64,000 bases of DNA from Proteromonas lacertae. Taxonomy: Eukaryota; Sar; Bigyra; Opalinata; Proteromonadidae. The notes under the pieces are model-generated. The model did no database searches, was not told the DNA's origin, and worked only from the letters and a program-made list of their open reading frames with translations. Position 1 is the first letter of the stretch. Every line of letters starts with the position of its first letter. The position numbers were made by a program, and so were the translations under genes. Positions 27,358-38,758 of this stretch are shown in pieces. Where the stretch lies: the NCBI GenBank assembly GCA_002245135.1, contig NGBS01001173.1, positions 119,176 to 183,175 on the forward strand. The letters run 5' to 3'.

Positions 27358-30300
27358 TATTTAGGCATTAACTAAATATTATTGTGATGATTTTAATCCT
27401 GAAAATATAACATCAATAGTGATTACTTCTTGCTCAGTTAGAAAACAACAAAAATTCTTAGTAGAAAACCCTGATTTATTGTTAATATCAATAATTGATA
27501 AAAGTGGAGGTAGTTGTGATAATAGGATGTATATATTTTAATATATATATATATATATATATATAATAGAATTGAGTTAGGTTCATTTCCAAATCAAAAA
27601 ATTATTCCTTATATTGGGTATATATTAACTCATTACAACACAAATATAATGTTAATTACTACAACAGAAACATCAGAAAATGAATTAAATATGATAAAAG
27701 ACACAATTTCTAGTTTAGGTGGGACTTTAAAGAAACATACTGTAGTAAATGAATCTGATACTGATTCATTAGAAGATACAATAACTGACTTCATTACTTC
27801 TTATAGATTATATATTCGTGAAGGAGGTGTATTTTTGAACTATTTACAGAATAAAAAGAGTTTTGAATTATTATTTCAAATATATCAAATGATATTTAAA
27901 AATTTCTTTCCTTCAGTAGAAGAAGCTGCAAAAGTTTTCCCAATATTTAGTTGGGATATAAATATATTAAATGATATTGGCCCACTTAGAAGTAAAAGGC
28001 AATATTCATTAGCATCTTGTTATAGTGATGAAAATACAGCTACAAAAATATACAATATGGGAATAAACATGTTTGGAGAAGGTTATTCAATACCTAAAGT
28101 TGAAACAAGAGCAATTATTGCTTATGAGTTATTAGTTGATGAATATAGTGAAACTACAGATTTTAATAATAAAGGAATATATAATTACTTAAATAATCAT
28201 ATATTAGTAACTTCATTTGGTGTTACGAATATGTCTAAAATAGATACAAGTATTCCATTTACATATGTTGTTCTTCAAAAGGATAAAGAAGGAATATCAA
28301 CTGTTGTTTCTAATATGACAATAAGTTGGGAAGCTGAACCATACAGACATTATTTTAATAGAGAATTTTACAAGATATGTTCAAAATTAAGTGAAACAGG
28401 TGAAGAAGTTACATTTGATTCGATTAAATTCTACTTCTTAATATCTTTTAGTGGAGAGTTTTCATATTCTTCGTCAGGTTTGCTTCTTAGTTATTTATCT
28501 GCGGTTGATTTCGTTAATGATAATTATAATGGAATTCATAATAAGATGATATTACCAATAGTTAAAAATATAGATTCTAATAATGAAAAAGCAAGGAAAT
28601 ATATACTAAAAGCTGTGAATGATACAGGAAATAGGGTTATATTTGGATTAACAAATTCTGATATGAGAAAGTATGTATTAGATGATTTACATGATAATGA
28701 ATTGTTATTATTTTACCCATATTCATTTGAAGGATATGAATGTAGTGAGAATGTCATATATCTGAGAAGTCCATTCACAGATTATATCACTATTATATCA
28801 TACTTTTATCTATCTAAACATTCATTTAAAAATGTAGTTGTACTATATTCAGATACAAGTAGAGATTATGAAAATGCTAAAAATCTTCAATACTTTTTAC
28901 AGATGAAAAGTATTAATGTAGAAGCTATGATTAGATTACCAACAGTGAATTATAAAATGAATTTTGTAGTTAATATTATTAAAAGTAAATTGAAAACTGG
29001 ATTAATTGTTTCAATGTTAGAAGGACAAGCTGAGAAAGATTTGTTTATTGAAATGAGAAAAGAAAATCTTGATCTTAAGGCATATACGGTTGTTTCATTT
29101 AATACAAAATTGACTGAAGTAGAAGACAAGTTTTGGGAGTTATTTGATGGTCATTATTTTGTAGAAACGCTTAAACAGGAGAATTTTAAAAATCAAGAAG
29201 TTTATGATATAGCTCATAAGAAATATACATTTATTGATAAAGAGTTAACATCTTCAGGTTTATTATCTGTGATTGTTGCAGCGAAAGCATTGAATTCAAT
29301 TAGTTTTACTAACAATACTAATAGTGAAGAAAATGATGATGAAGTGTTTATTCCTTATTCATTTGAAGACTTATTAAATGCTGTTCATAATGTAAATTTA
29401 AGCGATATAATAGATAAAACAAGAATAACAACAAATAACCAAATATCTTTACTAATATATTTAGTTAGAGTTCATTATTACTCTAATAATAATAGTTATT
29501 CATTAGAAACAATAACACACTTAGAAGAATATAATAGTATTAATCCTTATACAACAAAGTATAATTCTGATGGAAATTTATATTATTGTGAATGGAAAGT
29601 AGATAATAAAACAGTAAGAGGTAGTAAAATTCAAAGAAATAGTAAGAAAATAGCATTATTATACTCAATAACTGGTGATAATAGAAAATATCAACTACAA
29701 TCATTGGATATAGTAATGGCTATGATAAAGAGTTTGAATAAAAAGGATCCATTAAATGGTACATTTTTAGATTATAAAGTTTATGATACATCTAATATTG
29801 ATAATCTAAAATCAATTGCTGAACAATTAGTTAATGATGAAGATGTAATAATGGTATTAGGTTGTTCAAACACTGAATGTAAGAATATAATCAGTCATGA
29901 ATTTATTAATAGGAAATCCAATAAGATGTTGTGGTATCCATCCATATTTGAAGGACAGGAATGTGATAGATATGTTTATTTTACTGGATTAGTACCAAGT
30001 TTATTTACTAAACCATTATCAACATTTATTAACCAAATTACATTTGAAAAGAAAATATATTTATTAGGAAACAATGATAAGACAAATGAAATAATTCATA
30101 AAGTATTGAAAAAATCTTTTGAAGTATTGTATAAGATTGTTGGGGATGAAACTGTAGAATCAGATAAAGGATCAACTTACCCTTATGCAGATAAGATAGT
30201 TGAATCATATATTCAAAGTGGATGTATTATTATTTTATTATTGGATGATGTTACTACAGTTGATTTTATCAATTATTTTGATGAATTAGTTACTAAAAAA

Positions 30301-33300
30301 TATCATTTGTTGTTATTGAAAGATATTAAACTTAAATTTCATATTATTACTATTCGAAGTGATAGAGATCTAATTGATTCATTGACACTATCTGGAAATA
30401 TTAATATCTATTTATGTGGTTCATATTTTGATGAAATTAATTCAAATTGTGAATTTAGAAAGAATATTAATCATTATTTTGGTGAAATAATAAATGGAAA
30501 TGAATTAGCTCATAGTTCATATTTAGCATTAGAATATTGGGCAAATGCTGTTTCAAAACTTGGCGATGATTATACAAACAATGAGTTATTAAAGAATCAG
30601 TTGATTAAATCAAGTATAAACTCATGTACTGGTATTACAATGATGTTCAAGAACAATCATCTCTCATTACCATTCTTTATTATGCAAATATTGAAAGATA
30701 AAAATAATGATAAGTATATTCTTAAAAAGGTTTATAGTCAAACAAGAATACTTGAACCATTAGCTTATAGTTGGGATATTCCAGAAACAAATGGTTTGGT
30801 ATGTGATTTTACAGCATCTGTTGATACTGGTGTATTAGTTCCAACTATCACTATTGCTGTTGCTTTGTCTATTTCTGGTACATTTAGAGACACAGATAAA
30901 TATGTAACAAATGTATTTGAGTTAATATTAGATGCTTTAAACACAAATAATGGATTGTTAAATAAAAGAATTACTGTTCAATCATATGATATTCAATCCA
31001 GTGATAGTATTTGTTTTGAATTATTATATAATTATTTGAAATTAGTAAATGAAGGTGTTATATTTACATCAGCATCTGATGGTTGTATTAGTTTATTAAG
31101 TCCATTATTAGAAGAGAAAGATATACTTCTATTTCATGTAGGTTATACAGGTGGTGAAAAATGTTACCGAAATGTATTTTATATGTTAAAAGAACCAAGT
31201 TTCGTTGGAAGAATAATCGATTATTTAATAGAGCCAACAAAGATAGAAACATTGCATTATTGTATATTAACTGCCAATGGCGATGATGGATTGAAATATG
31301 GAAGTTATATTACTAATTATTTGAAATTTGTTGGTGGAATTGTTGATTATTCATCCAGTAGTTTAGCTTTACCTGAAGAAGGAGCTACTGATGATATTTC
31401 ACCTATTGTGGATGATATTGTGAAAGGATTAATTACAGCAACTCCAACTTATGGATGTTATATATTATTTGTTGCAGATTCAGTTTTACATTATCAAGTT
31501 GATAAACTATTGGATAAATATACAAAAGAAAGCAATAATAGAGATAAGTACACGTTTGTATCATTAAATACTGCTTCAAATGCTGCATTTAGAAATGTAA
31601 AATCATTCTATTCTGTCCAAACATATTTTACTAATTTAGATAATCCAGAAAATGAAAAAATGAAAGAAGAAATACTATCAGTTACTACTTTTGTTACTGA
31701 AGCAATGTATACTGCTTATATATCAAGTGAAATATTTATAAATGCAGCAAAGAAAGTAAAGAGTATACAAGGAAAGGTATTGAGGAAAGAATTGTATAAA
31801 TTGAGCTATAAATCTCCAAGTGGTGGAATATTGACAATGGGAAATGATAATTATATAAATCAGTACATGATGTATGGCAAAATGATAGAAAATGATGATA
31901 ATTATGGCTTTGAATTAATCATGAAATCTGCTACAGTATTAGAATCAGTTGTATATAAAGATTGGATAAATGACGCAAAATATGTTTGTAAACTAAACAG
32001 TGATATAATATACACTAAATATAGAGAAACATCAATAACAATTGGTATATTAACATCATTCAGAGGTAAATACAATACAACTGAAAGATCAGTAGCGAGA
32101 GGTATTATCCAAGCAATTGATGAAATCAACAACAGTGGTGGAATAATTGGTAAAAAAATAGAAATGTTAATACGTGATGCAGAGTCAGATATTAATAGAT
32201 ATGTTTATTATGCTGAAGAATTCTGTAGATTGGATGAAGTGAGTGTAGTATTTGGTGGTGGAGGTTCTTCATTGATAAGTCATGAATTAGATGAAGTATT
32301 TGAAAGAAAGAAGAAATTATTCTTTTCAAATAGTTTAGCATTGACTGAATCATGTCCAAAGTTCATAATGACAACTCAAATAAATACAGAACAATTGATG
32401 AAAAGTGCTTGGAAATATTTATTATCAAATACGAATCATTTATACATTATTCAAGATGATGAAATATTCAGTTCTCAATTCTCAAGAAGTATGTTATTAT
32501 TAAGTGAAATGACTAAATTAAAATCGCATGTTTATAATTTGAGTAGTTTGAATGATACTTATATTCCAGATGATTTTGATGTTGATAGTTTAGGTAAAGA
32601 TTCACTTATAATTTTAAGTGTAATTGAAGAAAACAATATAAAAGCATTTAGTTGGTTATGTAGACAGAGTATCAATATGACAAAAACAAATGTAGTAGCT
32701 ATATCGTTGGATAGATATTTAATGGAATATATTCCTAGAGAATGTGTTGCTGGTTCTTATATGTTAACTGCATTTATTAAAGAAATGGGTTTAGAAACAT
32801 CTGATGCAATGACATACAAATCAACAAGCAAATCATTTATTGAAAAGATGAATAGTCGTTATGGTAAAAATTCAATAATTACTTCAGCAACAGAGAATGG
32901 ATACTTATCTGTACAATTATGGTCAAATATCATTACATCTATAACAAAATCATTTGATAATGAAAAGATTAGGGAAAATTTATATGGTTATTCATCAATT
33001 GGTCCATCAGGAAAAATAGAAATGAGTACTGATGGTTTTGCAAATAGAGTTATATACTTAGTTAAAGTGTCTAAAGACCTTAGTTTGTCTATTGTTGATT
33101 ATGCTTCTCAGCCAGAAATTGCTTATGCTTGGAATGATATATATCCAGAAAATGAAGGATATAAATGTGATTGGACAATTGAAACATCATCTTCTTCTTC
33201 TTCAAGATTATTGAAGGAAAATAATAAAAGATTAAAGCAGAAATCATTAAAGTTAATATTTTTTCATGATACATCTGTTACAAGAAGTGTAGAAATAAAT

Positions 33301-35400
33301 TCAATGTTGATGGAATATACATTAATTCAAGAAATCAATAGAAATGGTGGAATAAATGATATTTTTTTAATTCCAGAGTTTATATTTGGTAATAGTGTAG
33401 ATGAATTTAGTAATTTGACAAGTAAATATGTTGATGATGATGAAGTAGTTTCTTTCTTTGGTTGTAGTAGTGATAATTGTAAGATTAATGCTCAAAGTGT
33501 AGTTGATAAAACACAAAAGCTGTGGATGTCTTATTCATTAACATATGGTAGTAGTTGTAGTGGAAATCATTTGGAAAGTGGTTCAACAATTTCACAAAAG
33601 TTTCAATCAGTACAGCGTTATTTAAACTCAACCATACCTGATTTGAAATGTCTTATATTTATAGGAGATGATTCAAAATTAATGGAAAGCTATTATAAAG
33701 TAATATTTTATTATATTAAACAGAACTATAAAAAATATCAGCATACAATTGTAAAGGTGATTATAAAATCTGATAAAATTGATTCATCAATAGATTCAGC
33801 TTTTAAAGTAATCCAGCAAAAGAAAGATGAATATAATCGAGTTGCTTTATTATACTTTCTAGAAGGTGAAATGAACAACAAATTCATATCGAAATACATC
33901 TCAGATAATCTAAATAGTCGCGAAATACTGATCATTATAATGAATTATGTAAAAAGTGATTATAAAAATGAATTATTCAATGTATTATATGGATCTTATG
34001 TTGTTTCATCCTTCAGTAGTTCAATATCTACATCACTTGCCCAATCATTTATTACTACAACTCAAACAGAAATAGGTATAAAGAAAGATGTTAGTGAAAA
34101 AATAGAATCAATAAAAGATACTATAATGTTATGGGAAGAAATATATAAGAAAGCTTCTAAAGATTCAAAGCAAGTAATACCACCTCTTAGATATATTCAA
34201 TTATCAGCTGTTGGAACAGAAATAAAATCACCATCTGGTAGTGTGAAAGTGGAAGAATCATTATATGTTTCAAGAAATTCTTATATATTTGAGATTAATA
34301 AAGATGCAAGATTTATTCAAATTTTTCCATCAAGAGGATCAGAATATGTATTTAATGCTGAACCTTATCCAGAAGGATTGCCAGAAGAATGTAAATTTGG
34401 TAAAACACAATTATTCTATCAATATAATTCCGTTATTCTTGGAATTGCATATTCATTATTTGGTATTTCATTAACATTGAGTATAAGTAGTGTTGTATTT
34501 GTAAAGATTCATGAAAAACAATTAGTAATAAAAACATTAGGAAGATCTCATAATTATGGTTTAGCTATTGCTTTAATAATACTTTCATTATCATCAATAC
34601 CAATTTATCAATATCCTTCATTATCCAATGGTATTTGTGTTTTAAGAGTTGTTTTATTGAGTGTTGGTATAAAAAGTGTTATATCTGTGATGTTAGCTTC
34701 AGAAACCAAATTATTCAAAAGGAATAAAACAAATAATACAATAAAAAAGACAAGAATTACTATAAAAAGAGTATTTATATTTTGGTTAGTTTTAATGGCT
34801 ATTGAAGTTTTTGTATTATTGCTATGGTTTTTTATTGATCCAAATGAATATATTTCTACTTATTATTCATCTTTAAGTGGATATTTCAGTGATATATATA
34901 TAAGAGAATGTTCAATCTCAACTCCGTTTGTTATAGTTGAATTAATAACTGACTTTTTACCTGCTTTAGTGCTATTAGTAATATCCAATCGAAATAGAAA
35001 TTTAAGTAATACATTCCATGATACTATTTGTTTATTCATTTCATCAGTTGTTATTATTGTATTAGGTATTATTATTGTATTATTGGACTTTAATATTAAT
35101 AAAGATCCAGATTCAGTGTTGTTGTTAAGATCAATGGGTATTAACTTGACTGTTATTATAATGATTTTATTATTGTATGGAACAAAAGTTATTAGTGTTT
35201 ATATTGATGATGATGCTCAAAATGTAACATCAAGTGGATCTGCTGGAATTAAAGGATGTAGTTCGCTTGCACCAAGTGTTAAATCATCTTCGATATCTTC
35301 TCATGGAACGCTGAGTAGTATGATGTTTGCATCTAATAAGACAAACACTTTTACTACTCAGTCAAAACTAATTAGCAAAATGAAACAAACAAACAGATAA
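23477..35400 (+). CDS. Giant class C GPCR-like receptor B: signal peptide, about 9 tandem periplasmic-binding domains, 7TM
   Basis: The ATG at 23477 gives a clean signal peptide (MAFQQCGVAFIILILFYVNF); an ATG at 23426 lies in frame upstream. Tandem flytrap-like units follow with cysteine hallmarks such as SEGMRC (26.3 kb), SGGSC (27.5), FEGYEC (28.7), FEGQEC (29.9), TGGEKC (31.1), LTESC (32.3) and YGSSC (33.5). The 7TM region spans about 34.4-35.2 kb, with helices starting ILGIAYSLFGISLTL, LAIALIILSLSSIP, VFIFWLVLMAIEVF, FVIVELITDFLPAL, TICLFISSVVIIVL and LRSMGINLTVIIMI. Frame-preserving introns are 24854-24887, about 25130-25192, 25593-25636, 27133-27164, 27315-27364 and 27529-27569; one break lies near 26115. 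The last exon (from 27570) is open for 7.8 kb. A cytoplasmic Ser-rich tail ends at TAA. It is expected at the plasma membrane; the ligand is unknown, with amino acids, urea-like or other small solutes plausible from the fold. Confidence 0.8.
27315..27364 (+). repeat. TA dinucleotide tract within an intron of receptor B
   Basis: The intron consists almost wholly of a TA microsatellite of about 20 units between GT and TTTAG. A similar TA tract fills the intron at 27529-27569, and others lie at about 18604-18627, 20830-20852 and 56843-56870. Such tracts are length-variable and prone to assembly error. Confidence 0.85.
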
Positions 35401-35603
35401 AAAAATAACTAAATCACTTCATATATTATTATTGTTTTGTTTGTTGTTTAATTAGGCTTTAGTGACATATTCTTCTGTTTTGAATGAATATGTTAAATCA
35501 AACAAAACTTCACTACTCATTCATAGAAACAGTGTGTAAAAACACACTATTACCAACATGTAACTCACTAATCATTTCAATATTTCATTCTATATATAGT
35601 ATA

Positions 35604-35806
35604 TAAATGGGACCCTGGGACATTGTCACAGAGTCCTAACGAGTTTTCTAGGGGTCCGTCCCTTTCTAGATTCAGAGTTGACCTTTACGGGAGCTTCATC
35701 GATGCAATCGATGAAGCTCCCGTAAAGGTCAACTCTGAATCTAGAAGGGGACGGACTCCTAGAACACTCGTTAGAACTCTGTGACAATGTCCCAGGGTCC
35801 CATTTA
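35604..35806. repeat. Near-perfect terminal palindrome, left end
   Basis: The arm starting TAAATGGGACCCTGGGACAT at 35604 is repeated in reverse complement, ending at 35806, around the centre ATCGAT-GCA-ATCGAT (35698-35712). A few mismatches occur (for example near 35645-35660). It could fold into a cruciform or act as a hairpin end. Confidence 0.92.
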
Positions 35807-36057
35807 CGTAAGGTTCCTACGGGATTCCTCCCTACGGGGTCTACTACCTACGGAGTCTACTTCCCTACGGGGACTGCTGTAAGCTATTTCTATACCTATC
35901 TATGAGACGATCTCCTACGGGTACTCCTGGAAGCTATCTAGAAGTGTTGGTTACCTCGAGGTGATGATTCTAATCACGCTCTTGACTCTCCTTGCTACGC
36001 TGGTGACCTTGTAAAGGCTTTTAATTGAATCGTGGAAACCAACTGGGGAACCGGGAG

Positions 36058-36126
36058 TTTACAATTGTTAACTTGTTACCAATTGTTAACTAGTTACCAA
36101 TTGGTAACAAGTTAACAATTGGTAAC
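36058..36126. repeat. Cluster of GTTAAC/GGTAAC palindromic sites
   Basis: CAATTGTTAAC, TTGTTACC, AATTGTTAACTAGTTACC and AATTGGTAAC units follow each other at roughly 8-16 base spacing. The same cluster in inverse order is found at 52299-52382. Regular palindromic sites at a TIR's inner edge would suit a DNA-binding protein of the element. Confidence 0.75.
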
Positions 36127-36172
36127 TTCGATAGCCTTGAATAGTTGAAATCGTTTACCTAGTCAAGTATAG

Positions 36173-37245
36173 ATGGATCCAACCCAAGCAACATCTCCAT
36201 TGAATGATAAAGCAGTCATAGAACAAGACACCTCCAGGGACTTCAATTTAGTTTCTCAACAATCCCAGGTAAACAACTACACACCACTGGTAGAAACATC
36301 CTCCGAAGGTAAGGTCAAGAGATCGCATAAGGAACTTCATAAGGCAGCTGAGGATCATCCAGCTAAGAAGTCACGGGTCAACAAAGTTTATTTCATCGAA
36401 GCATTGCTGGAGGTGCCAAGGAAGTGATTGATCCTAGCAGTATTATAAACGTACGTATTGCTATGTTCAGCTTTGCTTACTCCGCAATCGCAGCTCTTCA
36501 TCATCATCAACTCAGTAAGAACGCAGTCAATGAGAATCCCGAGATGTACTCCAAGTACTTGAGCAAGTACATCATTAACTACCAACACCCTATAGCAAAT
36601 CCAATATCATCTTCCAGACTCATCGACTCCTTTGAAGAGAACAATAACGTGGGTGTTCACATCTATCAATTAAAGGGATCGCATTTACGATTAGCCAGAC
36701 GCAGTAGCCGTACTTTACCGATGACTTCTCCTGATCGTTTTGTTTACTTACTTTACATAGAAGCCGAGGAGGATGATCAAGTTCAATATCATTATACCGT
36801 GATTGCTAATCCAATGGACGTGATCGATGTTGATAATCCCGTGATTACTTCTGCTAGAGTCACCGACAAGAACATTTCCTGTGGTCTCTGTCCTTACTGC
36901 CTTAAGAAGTACCTAGGTTCCATTAATGATCACATCCAACTCACCTGCTTAACTAAGGAGTCCAAGAAAAGTTATTGCAACTCCATGGGAACATCATCGT
37001 CTCTTAAGAAGAAGAAGGAGTCGGTATACATTCAAGGTCATCTTGTAAAGTGCCTGAAGCTGATGAAAGAACTCAAGTACCAGGATGATGAACAGAAGCA
37101 AAGTATCCGATCGTTGAATCAGAGCTACTTGAAGATCATCAACAAGTTGGTTGTTGTCTATACTCCTGATGATAAGCAGTTGGAGGAGCTCTTATGCAAG
37201 ACGGGTGATGTTATCAATAAGCTTACAGCTCTTGATGATCCTTAA
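36173..37245 (+). CDS. Polinton orphan protein, two overlapping frames, probable frameshift
   Basis: The ATG at 36173 opens MDPTQATSPLNDKAVIEQD and a charged segment ending AKKSRVNKVYF; this frame stops at 36425-36427. A second frame, open from about 36367 to the TAA at 37245, continues with a coherent protein (GGAKEVIDPSSIINVRIA at its start). It has no plausible ATG of its own near its beginning. Switching frame near 36390 (-1) would give one protein of about 355 residues. The second part contains a CGLCPYCLKKYLG zinc-knuckle-like pair of CxxC followed by a downstream cysteine. No family recognised. Whether the break is a mutation, an assembly error, a small intron or a programmed shift cannot be told from this sequence. 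It is the first gene inside the left TIR. Confidence 0.6.
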
Positions 37246-37429
37246 AGTAATTACTTATCACTTGTCTTTACGGTGTTGTTTTGCTAGGAGGGTTCTTATC
37301 AATCAACAATAAGAGCTTTACCGAGGTCTTCATCAGCTGATATCAAAGCCCATCAAGGTAAAAGGAAAAGGTTTATCATCCCAAGACAAGACAGCTATCG
37401 TAAGTACATGAACTAAGCTCATAAGGCAA
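37246..37429. other. Convergent intergenic spacer in the element
   Basis: About 180 bases between two convergent element genes. No frame or hairpin strong enough to report. Confidence 0.5.
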
Positions 37430-38197
37430 CTACTTATGGTTCACCATCTTCTTGAAGGTGGATGCCATTCTCGGGAGGTTTAACAAGGTTAAAGCATCAT
37501 CACAGACTCGGAAGAAGTTCTTGGTATCATTGTAAGGAACGTAGAATGCATTGTCCCATACCTCCATGGATTCCTTTGACAGGTTAAAGTCAGGATCCAA
37601 ATGAAGTCTTATCTGGTTGTGGTCTGGATCCATCTCCATAATCATCTGGCCATCTAGACTAACTAGTATCACTGTACCATTATAAGAAGCAAGATCCTTT
37701 ACTTGGATAGCGTCGTGTCCTCCAGTCTCATTACAAGAAGTCTTGATAAGCTTAACTTCATCCTTGGACTTTAAGGGTACCTTACGATCATCTCCTGGAT
37801 GAACTCTAACATCTCGTTTATTCCCGGCCTTACGAGTAGCTACTAATGTCCTCGGTACTTTAATTGGACTCAACTTCCTTGGTTGTTGTTTACTTCCTCG
37901 GGCTGTGCTCTTCCTTGTAAGTCTCTTAGGAGTAGATGGTGGTGTACTTAAAGGTTCATCGTTAATGTAGTCTGGAGCAATGGTTGCTAATAAGCTTAAG
38001 TTATCCACAATGGCTTCAATGAGTTCTTCCCGGAGTGTTGCTTTACCTTGCTCCGTAATCATCGGCGATGACTTCCTTATGGTTCTACTACTAGCTCCTT
38101 GTTTCTTTACTCGGAGCTTCTTACCCTCCTTGGATGACTTATCAATGCTAGAGTTGGTTGATGATGATGATCTGCGTGATGACTTCCTGGGACTCAT
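37430..38197 (-). CDS. Polinton orphan protein with Ser/Arg/Lys-rich N-terminus
   Basis: The 255-residue frame begins MSPRKSSRRSSSSTNSSID and has two strongly basic stretches (about 1-50 and 95-130, including KSTARGSKQQPRKLSPIKVP). A more globular C-terminal half follows with QVKDLASYNGTVILVSLDGQ and ends FKKMVNHK. Basic, disordered N-termini in such elements are often DNA-binding or core proteins. No family is recognised. It is the distal gene of a minus-strand pair with the 38352-38705 gene; the start ATG at 38197 is chosen because the frame upstream is not supported. Confidence 0.7.
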   Translation of the reverse strand: MSPRKSSRRSSSSTNSSIDKSSKEGKKLRVKKQGASSRTIRKSSPMITEQGKATLREELIEAIVDNLSLLATIAPDYINDEPLSTPPSTPKRLTRKSTARGSKQQPRKLSPIKVPRTLVATRKAGNKRDVRVHPGDDRKVPLKSKDEVKLIKTSCNETGGHDAIQVKDLASYNGTVILVSLDGQMIMEMDPDHNQIRLHLDPDFNLSKESMEVWDNAFYVPYNDTKNFFRVCDDALTLLNLPRMASTFKKMVNHK

Positions 38198-38351
38198 AGA
38201 CTTTGTCGGGATCGTATGGAAATTTGCATCTAGATGAATTCTCGGTCTTAAGCAATCGTGTATAAATGATTTTACTCATGTAAAATTGATCCCAATAAGA
38301 TAGAAGGTGATGATAAAGCAAGTGAATTATCAAGGGACGTTGTTAAGCTAG

Positions 38352-38705
38352 TTAGAGTCTTCGTCTCTTACCACCCTTGGACTTTGAAACAACGCGTTCC
38401 TCCAAGGTACCTTCAGCATCCATCAGATCAGCTTTTAGATCTCTTGCTAACCACTTGGCTTCTGCGTATAGACGATGAAGATCATCTAGGAGGATGAAGC
38501 TATCGGGACCTGATTCAGAATAGTTAATGTTGTTAGCTACCCTTTAATGGTAGTAGTTCTGGAGGTCACTTGCAAAGCCTGCAATCTGGATCCATGGAAG
38601 ATTCAAGTGAATTGCTTTCAAGGAGTCATCGTCAGGTTCATTGTTAAAGGGATCATCGACCTCGTAGATCTCTTCATCACTCTCCTGGGTAAGTTTCTTA
38701 GGCAT
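38352..38705 (-). CDS. Small acidic Polinton protein interrupted by TAA or a 60-nt intron
   Basis: From the ATG at 38705 the frame reads MPKKLTQESDEEIYEVDDPF and on through LPWIQIAGFASDLQNYYH, then hits TAA at codon 54 (38546-38544). The same frame stays open afterwards for 64 codons, including PDSFILLDDLHRLYAEAKWL, and ends in a basic tail KSKGGKRRRL at 38352-38354. A GT-AG intron at 38510-38569 (60 nt) would remove the stop and keep frame, giving about 97 residues. The alternatives are a point mutation to TAA or stop read-through. Acidic start, helical middle, basic end; no family recognised. Confidence 0.6.
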
Positions 38706-38758
38706 TGTAAGCACTTGGGTTATTTCAATAGGAAAAGTTGAACTACTCCCTTCATTGA

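Larger units (their letters stand above)
35597..36126 (+). repeat. Left terminal inverted repeat of the Polinton
   Basis: This matches the reverse complement of 52299-52857 with small differences and indels. From outside in it holds a 203-bp palindrome (35604-35806), a block of short CCTACGG-type repeats (35807-35880), a unique part (35880-36050) and a cluster of GTTAAC/GTTACC palindromes (36058-36126). Confidence 0.93.

Noticed and set aside
35591-35603. Definite 6-bp target site duplication
   Set aside because: Both flanks are TATATA-like and part of the AT run belongs to the inverted repeat, so no unique duplication can be defined.
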